The position numbers and the translations under genes were made by a program. Of a stretch of 64,000 nt of DNA, positions 44,266 to 57,017 are shown in pieces. The notes beneath the pieces were generated by a model. It did not search any database, was not told the DNA's origin, and saw nothing but the letters and a program-made list of their open reading frames with translations. Source of the DNA: Cadophora sp. MPI-SDFR-AT-0126 (taxonomy: Eukaryota > Ascomycota > Leotiomycetes > Helotiales > Ploettnerulaceae); the NCBI GenBank assembly GCA_020747065.1, contig JAGMVK010000001.1:992001-1056000 (forward strand), read 5' to 3'. How positions within the stretch are numbered: position 1 is the stretch's first letter; each line of letters begins with the position of its first letter.

Positions 44266-47200
44266 CTATTCACGTTGAGATACCGACTCCTCTGCTCGCG
44301 CTCTCATGTGATTGGCTTGAGTCTCCAGACTACGTGCCATGAGATGTGTGACTGAAATTTAAATTAGCAAATTCCCACATCGTGTAATGTGCTTCAACTT
44401 ACCAGGCCAGATGGCGGCCCTGTCTAACATGTAGGCCGTCACCTTTAAAATCTTGCCTCCATAGCCGCAATTATCAGCTCCTGGAAGTCTTTGCGGTACC
44501 GCTCCTACACTTGCAAGTTCATAATTCATCTTGATCTCGGCACTGTTTAAGACTTCCTGGACTTTGGTGAGCAGCTTGCAGTCCTCTTCCTCCAGCAACA
44601 TGATGCCAGGGACTTGGCCAAAGTCGATGTCGTCTTTTCCTAGAATTCCTAGATAGCGCCCAACACGCTCTTGAACTGTTGCTACCCATTCAGCGAGAAC
44701 CTGGGCACAATCAAATGCACACATGGCTGATTGTAATGGGAGCTCCCTGGATGTGAAATCGGCAAAGGTAACACCAAGCTTGTCTGACATCGAGAGTGAA
44801 TCAGCAGCATAGAATGCAGCTTTCCTTAGATGTCGTTCTCGCTTGGACGATGAGACAGGTTGGGAAGTTCCATGGTTGCCATTGATAGGAAGTCCCGTCG
44901 CTTTGAATTCTGGCGAGGAAGTAGAGGTGGGAGGAGAATCAACGAACACAGAACTAGTGGCGGAGTTATCAGAAGGATCTGTTAATTCTGAGTTGGACGC
45001 AGGAGAATGCTGTGCATGTTGAATGATTTCACTTCCTCGTGAAAGTTCCTCTGCCATTCCGTCCCAATCCCGCTGCCAGAACTTCTCCTTTGAGCGTGAC
45101 AGGTTCACAAAGAGTCGGACATAGGCAAGATCCAGGAGGGGAATACTGTCGGCAGAAAGAGGACCAAATCCGTAAGGATTGGGTCGCTCCAGACTATGGT
45201 GGGGATTGCTCGCCCAAGCAGCTTGCCAAGCCTTGAGCGCTGGTTCGATATGCCGGTGCATCTTTTCGGTCTCCTCGTTTGTCCAAACCTTGTTATGGTG
45301 TCTTTGGCGAGTCTCCCAGATGTAGTTGTGAAGAGCATTGATAAGCACAAGACAGCCAAAGGTACTTGGGCGGAGGTCGCTGGTGACTTCAACATACCCC
45401 TGTCCATTGGCCATTTGCTGCTGCTGCTTCTCGCTGGAACGAAGGAGTTCACCCAGAGCCTCATGAAATCTGATTTGGTTGTGATCAGCCATCCTGGCAC
45501 CACCCTTGGCGTAGAAACTTTGAGCAGTCTCAGCTGTCCAGAATTCCTCGTCGCATGGAAGATCCAGCATAATTTCTGAGTTGGTCAAAGCTGGGGTGTG
45601 GTTGTAAGCAGATACCAAAAGACTTGAAAGAATGAAGACTGCATAGAGAGTCCGCTTGCGCTCTTCCATATTCTTCCAATTGTACCAATCTTGTTGCTCG
45701 TCAGGCATTTCACCCTTGATGCCGGCATTGTTCCACTCTTCAGACATGCCCTCATCGCTCATGTGGACATCTTGCTGATTTTGGCCCTTTGCGGAATGAG
45801 GCTTGAGTAATTCGGCGGCTCGCGCGAGGCTAACTAAAGCGGCACAGTGGGTGCTTGCGATATCACCAGCTGTCTTGTCTCCACAATTGTGACCATAGAC
45901 TACATTCAGTAGCATAGCTTGAACGAGCCAGACTGGAGTGTGCACAGAGTTCTCAGCAATTCTCGGGCCGTGATCAACGCCGGCTTTCCTGTGGTCTGCC
46001 TTCCTTACATCGGCCTTTCGCCTTTCCTCCAGGTACAATTGGATCATCTTCTTAGCCGAGTCAAAGAGGTCCTTGGACTGTACCTGCTCCATTTCGTAAA
46101 GAGCGCCAATTGCAGCCATTGACAAGATGAGACATCCGCGTCCTCCTACCAAGCCAGGATTTCCACGGCCGTCGTTCGCATAAGCCGGGACGTCGAATGA
46201 GAGAGTAGGAATATGGAGAAACGGTAAATGGGGGTGGAAATAGCGAATATAGGATCCAATATAACGTTGAAGATCGTGAGTACCTTGAAAGAGAGAGATC
46301 AGTAGGTGTAGAAACGATATTGGAACGAGATAGTAGTTTTCGAGGGAGGAAGCCAATTTCTCAGTCTAAAAAGAGAGTGGCTATGAGTTTGAACTTACTT
46401 GGGAGATTCCGGCTAGTGTCGCTTATGCTATTTGAACGGCCAGGGAAATGAGGAGACAATGGCGAGCTGGTAGTGGTGGAGAAGGAGTACTTTCGGCCGC
46501 CAAAAGGTGCGCATTGAGCAAGGGCGGCCAAAAGGGCCTGACGAGTAGAATCCGTGATCGAAGCAAGAGGTAGTATTGAATGCATGCTACCGTTCATGGA
46601 AATGGGCGTTTCTGGTCCAAGGTTCATTGGTGGATGAAAGCCCTGGGTTGTAATACCTGGCATGACAGAAGGACTAAGTGAGCTCATCGAGGGTGGTGGG
46701 GTCGAGAAATAGGCATCACTCGGCTTTTGGGAGAGATTGTGAGGGGACATGGGACCACCGTTCATCAAGTCATGGAAACCTTGGTTACCAAGGTCCATGG
46801 CAAAAGGGTTCGAAGTCATCAAAGGTGGTGCCATCATTGACTGTTGCCACATCGACGCTGAAGACGTTGCAGGATTGTTGGATCCGTCCAACATGACTTC
46901 GCTAATACCGCTTTGACTAGCCGTGCTAATTGCAGATGGTGATGATCCATCAATAGCATTCTCGTTGCCCTCATTAAATGACATTTGGTGTTGGAAGCCA
47001 TTCATCCAGTCGAAGTTTTCCTCCAACGTCTGGCTTGCTGACATGTCTGGAAAGGCTTGATGATATGGCGAAGCACCATCGATCGCCATGGACTGTGGGG
47101 AATCACTGTAGTGGAGCGCGTTCGGGTTGATAGTCGAACCTGGTCCAAACAATAGCCCTTCAAAATCAAACTCGGGGTGAAATCCACCAACAGCTGGAGC

Positions 47201-48027
47201 CGTTCTCAGACCACCTCCAAAGTCAATGTTATTGAAGCTGTGAGTTTCCAACTTGGGTAATCCATGATTGATGCCTCGTTGGCCAAGAGCCGTTGACATT
47301 CCACCAAAATGATAGTCATTCTGCATTGGTAGACCGGCAAGACTGGGATGTCGGCTATGAGACGGCGCAATTCCACCTCGGGCGACATTAACATTTGCAG
47401 CAGCCATTAATTGCATATGAGCTCCGTCAACATGACTGATGGTATTGGCTCTTGGTCTCATGGTTGCCGCTCCATGTCCATTGTTGGCGACCGAACCTTT
47501 TCGTACTCTTCCAGGACCTGCGGTGCTGCTCGCAGCACTTTCTCTTCGATTTCTCGGTCTTGAGGAAGGGGTTGTTGTCATATGTAGTTTCTGCTGGTGT
47601 CGTAGTAATAGATCTCGACGGGCAAAACATCTCGCACATTCCGGACATTCAAATGGCTTCTCTTTTGTGTGGGAACGTTCATGGCGTTTGAGATGCTCTA
47701 ATCGAGCGAAGGATCGTGAACAGGTACCACAAACGTGCGGTCTGGGTTTATCGGTCTTTGGTGGGGGGAAGTTGTTGGCAGTTTTGGAATTTGCGTTGCT
47801 AACTGTGGGAGCGAATCAGTCTTGACTCTGTGTGCGTAGGACAGGAATAAAGTAATGCCCTCGTCTGCAATTCGAAAAATGAACTGCCAAACAGAAAAGT
47901 GCCTCGTTGATCACATACCATTTTCTCCATTGCTCAGCCCACTATTGGCTCCAGCACCGGCGGATGATGTTGCGGCAGGCATGACCAGAGGCTGTTGTTG
48001 TTCATGAATTGTTGCTTCATTCAGCAT
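44266..48027 (-). CDS. C2H2 zinc-finger transcription factor with fungal_trans domain (Adr1/AmdX-like)
   Basis: Nuclear regulator of 1159 residues. Exons: 48027–47919, 47802–46399, 46283–44403 and 44351–44266; phases agree. Two C2H2 fingers lie at residues 61–81 (C61, C64, H77, H81) and 89–110 (C89, C92, H105, H110). They are spaced by the linker TKEKPFE, with RSFARLEHLKRH and RCFARRDLLLRH, as in the Adr1/AmdX class. A basic Arg-rich tail follows (PSSRPRNRRES), then a Ser/Met/Asn-rich region. The fungal transcription-factor homology domain starts near residue 505 (THDLQRYIGSYIRYFHPHLPF). The acceptor at 46284 was chosen over a nearer AG because it restores this motif and gives a 115-nt intron. 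The short last exon ends VSQRE. Adr1-type factors control carbon or nitrogen source use; the target here is unknown. Confidence 0.88.
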
Positions 48028-49235
48028 CGTCGAGAGAGGAAGTCGCGGAGGGGAGAGAGGGATGTGCGAGCGAGGTCCAAACTTCCCGAGTTGGCATACT
48101 ATGTGAAGGTCTCTCTCTCAACAACAACTTCTTCTGATTGTTCCTGGCGTGGAAGCAGAGCGATCGTGGCAATAGAAGGGTGAGGATGGTCGGTTCACAC
48201 TTACGGCTTTCCAATGGCCAACGACAGATGGATCCGTTACTGGGGACTTGCAGGCCGCCTGGCTTGCAGCGACGAGGTGCAGGAGAGAATCCACAAAATG
48301 TAACCACACAGTTGCCGTTGCCAGCTTTAGCCGAATCAACGCCGATGCTGAGCTCTTAGAAAGGTGGGAATTCCGTTCGATCGAATGAGGCCGGCAAGGG
48401 TTGATTTGGTTTTGATTTGGCCTGCGTTGGGTTGCTTTGGTGTGTTTGGTTTGTTGCGATGGTTTGGCTTGGAAGTGCCACAACCTAGAGCCGTCAAAGA
48501 GGCTTGGAGAATTGAATTTCCAGGTCTGGTATTGTTGATCTTGTTGACCTTTGTCCAAGGCGACGAGAAGGTTGCACAAAGAGAGGACCCGGGAAAGAAA
48601 ACGGCCAGCAGAGCGACCAAACAAACCGATGTGGCTGTGGAATCCAGACAAGTCAATCAGGTCCACGATAAGTTTGGCTTGTAAACGCCGTCGAAAATGT
48701 AGTGGCAGCTAGCCGTGGCCGAAACTGGAGAGAGAGGGCCAGTTGTGGGCGAAAGGTAGAGGAGTTGGTGGTGTAGATGGGCCAAAGAGAGGGAGGAAGC
48801 ATGGCGGGCGGAGAGAGATGAGAGGTCGCACTGGCGAGGCGAGTTAAGACCCTCGCTCATTCTGCTCTGAAAACAATACTGCATCGCACCGCACCCCCTG
48901 TACCCCTGTACCCCTGTCTAGCTAAGAGCTAAGGGCGTTGAATTTATGGGGAAGCGTGCAGGTCATCCCAGGACGAGAAACGCGTGAAGCCCAGGCTGGC
49001 AGGCTGGCGACAGTTTACTTGGATGACCAAGATACACACGGCAGCGAAGTATGCACATCCCACTACGCCCCGCCTCTGATTGGAGCTCAAAGGAAGCTCC
49101 CTCAAGCCTGAGACGATTGTGGGTAGGGGTTCGGCAGCACGCCTTGTCTAATGCGGAATAGCGACACCAGCAGTGGTGGATCGATCTCGCGACGGCGGAT
49201 GAGATTGGGAATAGAGTCAGGCTACGGCTGCCCTT

Positions 49236-49265
49236 GGGGCTGGGGCTGGGACTGGGACTGGGACT
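49236..49265. repeat. Five tandem hexamers GGGGCT/GGGACT
   Basis: Two GGGGCT units are followed by three GGGACT units without interruption. Groups of three or four G could form a G-quadruplex on the plus strand. Confidence 0.85.
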
Positions 49266-52200
49266 GTGTCCACTAGAACAGCCGCTCCTCTGCTCTGCTC
49301 TACTCTGTTCTGCGAATCTAGTTCTAGTGCAGGCGGGTAGGTATTTCATCTCTGTCAAGTTTAGCTGAAGGGCAGAGCAGCAGAGTAGAGTCAAACCGAC
49401 AAGCAGGATTCGAGAGTCTGGTGATAGGCGGGCCACTCCTTGCCTCTTGCAGGAAACACGCAGCTGGCTGCTAGGCTTTAGTTGTCTCAACTCGGTCTTC
49501 TGGAAGCTAGAACAGCTACTCTGACAGGCACTGTACATACAATATATCCAGCCTATCCGACACTTATCAGACATACGTATCAGCTGTTCAGGCGGAGGCT
49601 TGTCATGTCATCAAAGAAGCAAGGCACTTTGCATCATAATACAGCATATCTGCACAACGCAATCTCGACAAGTCAAATGCAGGACGTTGGTATTGGCCAT
49701 TGGCAATGCACAATGTAGGACGGCGAGACTACATCGCTCATTCAGTCACTCACTCACTCGCTCGCTCGCTGGTCAGGCAAGGTCCAGGCAGTATTAAGCA
49801 AGCTCTGCTGCAGGCGTGAGGGTCAAACCAAAATCAAACCCCAGCCCAGCCAAACCTTCCCAGATGAGACGACATCCCGAGCGAAGAGGTAATTCAGGGA
49901 AGCTTCGTGTATGGTGGACACTCTATTTTAGAGTCCAAGAGAGACTGCCGCCCCTAAATCGAGCCCCCGGTTCGATCATTTATTAATATCCATCTACCGT
50001 ACGCGTCGGCCCTGTCCCACGCATGCACTATCCGGAACATTGTACTGTCGGTCTGGACGAACGAATTGTAAGTACGATGCAGCGCAATTGTTCCGAGATG
50101 AAGCTGGACATGGAGGGTCAAGCCCCATCATTTCTGCAGTTTCGTTTCCTGCAGAGCGAATTGCAATTGGCGATGCTTCCCGCACATCGCACCGTCATGG
50201 TCATGGTTCTGAAGGAAGGAAGGAAGGAAATAAATTCTCGGCCGGCTCCAGCATTCCCGTCACACAACGCTACCAACGGTTGTTTCCTTCCTGTTTTTCG
50301 TGGCTTGAATGCCTCCCTCCTGGTTCCTGGTTTGGCAGGTATCGCAGCATATTCAGATGTCACTCTCGGGGAGTAAATCCAGATTGTGCAGACCCAGGCA
50401 GATCATCTTGCGATGCAATTCTATGCTCCGAGTGCTGTATGTGAATTGCTGGAGAGGTGGATAGCCAAGAGTGGCATCTTTCTCACTCAAACTCGTCAAT
50501 TGGCTACAGCTCAGCCGATACGGCGCATCTAGAGTTCTCTCAAACGCTGGCTTCTGGCAGTGCAATGTATCCACCTCTTCCTGCACTATACCATGTATGT
50601 GGAAGGGTTCCGCAGAGCCGAAGTATCGAACTCCGCCTGGACATCTGACAGAACTCGCATCGTCAAGAAGAGTCACATCGCAAAAAAAAAGACCCGCAGA
50701 CGCCAGCTAGAGAATGACCACCAAGTACGAGTATCTAGGTTTGGCTACCCAGTGTATCCGCTTGACATTCTATATACGGCTTGGGCGATTCATGCCAAGT
50801 ACCCGGCCTATTTTGCATACTGAGTGAGGTCTCACTCATTCTTCGGAGGCAATCTCCTTTGTTTCCCCTTCTCCCTGAACTCTATCTCCACACTGATAGA
50901 CTATTATCGTTATCCCCCGCGTGATATCAGAAAGCACACAGCCAGGTCGTGGCCCATGCTTCTCTCTAATCTCGATAGACATCGGGGAGGGACCAGGGTA
51001 GCAGCGATAAGAGAGACCTCGGTGCCTTCAGCGATACCTTCCCAGAGCAGCTCCCACCAGGGTCTCACACACCTGGAAAGCTCATGGGAGAGCCGTACCT
51101 TACTTTATGACGACGATGATAAGAGCCACACAGAGCCGTGGATCTCCTATTCGCTGTGTTGCTGTTTTTCCAGAAAGGCCATGCAGCTTGGGAGTGGAAT
51201 GTGTGCAGTAGGACAGGGCAGGGCCTGATTCGGCGCACGATTATTGCCGTGCTCCGTCGGCTCCGTTTGTGAAGAGTTCTGCTGTTCAGGTGATGTGCAT
51301 TACAAGGGCTCGGCAGGGATCAAGGGCGCCACCGAAATCAGGACCAGCCAAGAAACCCTCCATCGTGCCCACCCATGCCACTTCGACTGGAACAACTGGA
51401 CAATTGACGGTCAATTTCTGTACTCACTGGACAGAAGAAACAGAAAACTTTGGAGGCAGTAACGCGGCGAGGGAATGGCAAGAAGATGGTGAGATGACGA
51501 GACGACAAAGCTTGGGATCACAATATGTTCTGCAAGTCACTTGCGACTTTGCTCACTAATGTGCCATATCCGTCCAGCAATAGTGTAAGGCCTAGAGGGT
51601 AGGCTCGCTAACCAGGTGTAGGTCTAGACAATACACACAGCAGTGGGCCCAATATTTGCACGAACCGCATTGCTTTACTCCCTGAGCTTCCAGCATCAAG
51701 CAAGCAAACAAACCAAAAAAGCCTCAAGCTCATGGCTCAAGTCAAATTGCCTTTCGGCGCCCGGCCTAGCCTGGTCAAGACTACGACTACTCCGTACGCG
51801 GGAATAGCTGGCTGCAACTGCGGTGCCAGCCCATCTTACCCTTGTCCATCGCCCATGCAGAAAACGTTTAGAGCTGCACACTTTCCCCTGCACGCGCGAG
51901 CCTGTGGCCCTGCCCCCAGTGGCTCGATGTCGGCTTGCCCAATCAGGCTTGTAATCAAGAAACCAGATCCCAGGCGGCCGAGCCCTGGGTGCATCCTCTT
52001 GAGCTCGAACCCTGTCATTTCCCCAGACTTTCCAGCCTTCGTGCAAGCCACCTTGCTCCGTCGTCTGTCATCGAGGCGCGGATCTTTTGTCCTGATGTGC
52101 CGTGCTTCACCACATCAGCATGGTAAGAAGCCGATCAAACTGCATCTGTCCTGCTATTTCTCGACATTATCGTCACTGTTTGCGATGATGGCGTGCAGCG

Positions 52201-54677
52201 TTCTCCCTTATGCGGCCAGAACCAAGAGCCAGAACCACAGTCAAGCTTGACAGCCTGCCGTCCCATCTTCTTCGCTATGTATCTAAAATGACGTGGTTTT
52301 ATGCCCGTAGCCATGTTCATCAACGCCCACCTGCATCGATTGACAGGACCAGGAGCCGAAGCGAGGCCTCCTATTTGATCACGGTTGATGGGCCATGGAT
52401 CTCAGGAAAGCTGCATCTCACCACAGACAGGAAAATCATCTGGCCTGGACTTGAGCCTGTGGAACCGCGGCCTTGCTCTAGAACCATGAAAGAAGCCATG
52501 AAGGCTTGTCGAATGAAGATGTACATTGCTCACAGGTTCGTCCTTCGTGTTTAATTAAATTAAAGACAATCTGGGGGATTGAATCAAAAGTTGCCACAAC
52601 GTGACAATTTTGGTGGTTACCAGATTATTATCAATTCTTGGCCTTCACTTCTACTGGGCGAAGGATCAAGCTCAAACAAGACACCGTTCCTGCTGTTTGA
52701 GAGTCATTTAAAGTTTCCAATTCAGCTATTACTTTAAGATATCTCTGCTTTTTCGAGCTGGCTCACCACTCAAACTCTTCTGCGATACTGTCACTAAATT
52801 GCAAGATATCCCCCCCTGCTATCGATGAACTCTTGGGCCCCCGGATCTGCGTGAACAGCCAGTTCAGCGGACATTATATCAAAGTTGGTTAAAGCAACCG
52901 GATGCCGAATCTCACCCTTACCCCAGACTTATTAGAAGCAGTGTGGAGCTAACGAGTCCTCCTGACTTCGATTGTGGAGAAAAGGTACCGCCGGCGGATG
53001 CAATCAAGAAGCCAATCTCGAGAACCATACTCAGAACAGCCAATCGCGAAGCAATAGTTTTCCCAAACCCATCTCCCGATTTCCTCGCACACCACGTCTC
53101 CTTTACGCCCCTTTTACGCATATCCTCTCCCTAGCAGCAGCATCTCGTCATGTTTGAGGACGACCATCGATTCCCATTACTCGCAAGCGGCGGAAGGATC
53201 GAACCCTCTTGCTTACCGTACGGCTTGGTCCTGGGTACCAGTACCGCACAAACACTTTTCCTGGATCCCGACCCTGCCGATTTGCACTTCTGCACTTCTG
53301 CACTTCATCCCATCGCTGCGAAGGAACATTTGGCACAGACGACGGGTCAAGAGATGGTAGGGAACAATTTTGATCAATCTCCGAAGATTATTAAGAAACC
53401 GGAACGTCGAATTAAAGCAGTTTCGGATAAGCGTTTGACCGTGGTTTCTCAAAGGATCACACTCCCATCCATGAAACGACCCTTCCATCATTATCATACG
53501 GTCCATCGGTCCATCCCTTTCATCTACGGCCCATACCCAGATCCCAAACTTATAATACGGATGACCTGCAATAGTACACAAGCTGCGCAGCCCGGACCTC
53601 AAACTGCTGACCATCCGGGACTAGGCACGCAGGATTCCAGCAGCACCTGGAAAATTCTAAATTGACACTAAGTCGGCAGCTAAAGAATCATGCTTGAATT
53701 TTGACGAACAAGCCGTTTCGTTTCCCTTCGCTACCGTGCCGATCGCCTCTAGATCTGCAGCCCACCCCTTCCTTCACTCTCGCAACTCGCTTTACCGAGC
53801 CGAGATAACATCCGATGATGCTCCCAGGAATGCAGGCAGACAAAAAAGAAAAAACCAGGTTCAATCACCTACTACCTCTTCTTGCTTATGAAGAACATAC
53901 TCATCATGACGAACCTGCAAGCCACAAACGTGGCGATCGTAATGGATCCTAATTTTTTTTTCCGTTCAAAGGTTTTTTTTTTGGTGATGTATCAATTGTC
54001 ATCGTCATTCATTTGTTGTGTGTGCTGTATCCATTCAGCAGCAACATCCAACATCCACCCCACCATCCCCAATCGTCCTTCCTTCTTCCCGCAATAACCT
54101 CAACTCCGGAATTCTGCCTCCCTGAACAAATCCCATCCCAGACTCCTAGTACCTAAATCACTTATGGAGGACTCGCCGCCCGCCGCATGGTGTTGCCCGC
54201 CACGCGCATCGCTTTGTCTGGCCAAAACTCAAATACCGAACTACTAGTAACAGTACGAAATACCAAGGCAAGCAAGCTCTCCCTCACTCCCAAGACCAAC
54301 CAAGCAAACAATCCCAAGAAAACAAAACAGCTGGGCGATGACAGCAAGCTCACAATCTAACATCTCAGGCTGGGTCATTCGCAAGCCATCCCATTTGACA
54401 AAGTTCAAAGTGAAAATCTAGGGGACCAAAAGAGACAGGGCTGGTTGGTAGGGGATCGGCGTCGACGGAACGAACGAAACATGCAGCTTTACGAAATGGC
54501 GCATAATCACCATCCAAGAGTCGTATCGACGTATCCACCAAAAACTGGCGGATGAAGAATGACGAACGAACCTGCCCTCCTGCAACCCGCTGTAAGCTTC
54601 AGCGGCAAACCTCTGCATTTGGCATGGGCAATGTTTTGCCTCCAAGATTTCTTTCCCCTTGCAATTTTGCCTTCGTT

Positions 54678-54712
54678 CTTTCCTCTTTCCTCTTTCCTCT
54701 TTCCTCTTTCCT
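54678..54712. repeat. Five tandem CTTTCCT heptamers
   Basis: An exact heptamer array, all pyrimidine on the plus strand. It lies within a polypyrimidine-rich stretch and could adopt triplex structure. Confidence 0.9.
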
Positions 54713-57017
54713 CTTTTGGATTTGAAATGTCACGCATTTCGCCTCTCTCGCTTTGTTGAGATGCAATACGAAAAACTTTTTTTCCCCGACTTCCCCATCT
54801 TTCCCCGGTTTACCCGCCTCTACTTTCTATGTTTCCTGAGCCGAGTTCGGAGCCCATCAGTCGGATAAGGGGTAGTCTGTCAGGTACCCACCCCATTCTT
54901 TCCGTATTCTGGTCTGGATCTTCGGTCGTTTGGCTCTGCCGAAGCTTGGCTTTTCGGGATATCTAAGGTCTATGTGGACCGATCTTTTTGTTTATTTTCC
55001 TTGTTTGCTGTGAGGCGGTACGGAAGAATGACAATCATCTGTATGTACTTGGGAGATCAGAGTTCGAAGCTACTGCCGTGTGGTATCGATCTACTTGGAT
55101 TGCCTGAGCTCTATCTGAGAGACCGGAAAAGATCTCCGTGATTGTTATTTGTGCTTCTCCTGGTTGCATGCACGTTGTGAGTTTGAGTTTCCTGGGGGTT
55201 CTGGTGCTTCTGTCGTGGAACAGTCGTTCTTGCGTGGGCTTGAGGTAAGTACGGGTCTATTGCTGGACTTGTGCACTTGCTCGTACGCACTCGCATAGAC
55301 ATTGATTGTATGAGAGAAGAATTATCATCTCATGTACTCGCAAGGACTCGTTTTCCTTTCACCCAACCGATTCTTTAAAACATGATATCCTCTACTACGC
55401 ACTTGTATTTTCCAGATTCTCGCCACATCAAGCTCTACGATCTTTATAGATTATACATCAGATTATATTATAAATGCTCCTATTGCCGTTGCAGTTATGA
55501 CTGGCACACATGCTTCGAGTGTCTATACAATGACCTTCTCCGACCTCGTGTCGATTTTCGTAGCCAATCCAACATGAACGTTTAAACTTCCCACCATTGA
55601 AAAGCACATTCATTTCACATCTCCAACTTCTCGGGTGCCGTAAACGACTCCTATCATTATCTTAAATACACCTTTGAAAGCCGTAGCTCCTGTTACATTT
55701 CCCTTTCGTAGAAAGCAGGGAGGCAAGACTACATCGCTGCTAAACAAGTCGTCTCGCATAAAAAAGGGGGCAGATAACAAAAACAGTCTAGTAAATGCAA
55801 ATTTCACCGCAATGCAGACCCTCCTAGCATTAAAAAGATACCCTCACTACTATGATGGTGAGCTATCACTTGAAGTACCGCAAATCTACCTCTGATGGAT
55901 ACTATCTGAAAAAGCATCTATCCCAGACAAGAAAGGGACGAGAATGCGGCTCTGTTGGGTTTTAGGGGACATGAGAACAAGATTGGAAGGAGCTCGACGG
56001 AGAGGAAATGTATTCAATTTCCGAATTACAGTTTATAGATACTTCTCGTTTTCGAGGATCTCAGATGGGCGCACATCCTGATATCTGGCATCAACGGCCA
56101 AGGACCGTTTCTATCCTACGGTGCCAATGTAGTTTAGACATAAACTTGCGAATCCTCCTGTAAATTAAAGACAACCAAATTCTTCCTAAACGATGATATA
56201 CAACCTTTTATATCATTGAAGGACTCTCAATCAATACCTTTTTTTCTTTGGTCGACGAGGCTAATTGCCAGCATCTCGGAGACTTTCGCACCTCTCAACT
56301 CAAGCGAGACGCTGGAAATGAGCTCAATACACTCTATGTCCCCAAGCACATGTTTATTTACGAGAGCTGTGAGTGGAACATATCCAAATAAAGACATAGT
56401 AGGCAATTTCGGGTGAAATAAAGCAGTCTCTTCACCTCGTCTCCAAAGCCGACCACCTCGCGTCCTCGAGGAAATATCCCAATGCCGGCCAGGTAAACGT
56501 ATCTCTCACGCTCTACTAGTTTCAAGCCAGTAGTACTCAGAAATACCTTTACAGATTGTTGCTCCTGCTTATTGCACATCTTAGTCTTTCCCTGGATTCT
56601 CATGTGCTTTGTTGACTGCGCATTAAGCGAGTCATACGATGAGATGTGCGCATAGTGACACGAAAGCATGGCTGTTCACTCTAACTTTGACAGCTGCAAA
56701 GAAGGTGAAGTATAAGAAGAAGTGTGACTATCAAGGATGAGATACGCTCAGTTATTGTTTACGTTTGGGGAATGCTCGTCGTCTAACGCTGAAGTGGGAG
56801 TTCAACCATCGATCATGCACATTATTCATAAAAGTCACTCCATACATCCATCTGCCATTATAGAGTTCTGCGGCTTTCCTTCATTCAAATATAAGTACCA
56901 AGGGTATCGTATGCTGAACAGAAATCAATTGTTGTTAATCTCCAGACGCCACATTATTCATCAAGAGTATCCCATCAAACCTTCCTTGGTCTGCAGATAT
57001 ACACTACCAAGCGTTCA

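Larger units (their letters stand above)
48028..57017. other. Gene-free stretch of 9 kb upstream of the C2H2 regulator
   Basis: No coding frame with family motifs or coherent exons was found. Bases 48028 to about 48900 are probably the long leader and proximal promoter of the regulator. Simple repeats are frequent: CCCCTGTA units near 48893–48916, GGGGCT/GGGACT hexamers at 49236–49265, CACT/CGCT units near 49745–49770, GGAA units near 50212–50230, CTGCACTT units near 53282–53306, and CTTTCCT heptamers at 54678–54712. From about 55300 the sequence becomes AT-richer toward the GT90 3' end. Open frames of up to 203 codons here are low-complexity or overlapping and were not accepted. Confidence 0.5.

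Noticed and set aside
46366..46398. Alternative 33-nt intron in the C2H2 regulator
   Set aside because: It is too short for a fungal intron and leaves the wrong phase. The acceptor at 46284 restores the conserved THDLQRY motif.
48963..49574. 203-codon minus-strand open frame in the 9 kb gap
   Set aside because: Its middle is a translated hexamer repeat (Ser-Pro repeats) and the rest has no family signature.
51732..52250. 172-codon plus-strand open frame
   Set aside because: It overlaps comparable frames on the other strand, contains no motif and has no splice partner.
53185..53215. Second T-arm-like string (GGTTCGATCC on the minus strand)
   Set aside because: The flanking bases do not form a T stem and there is no cloverleaf.
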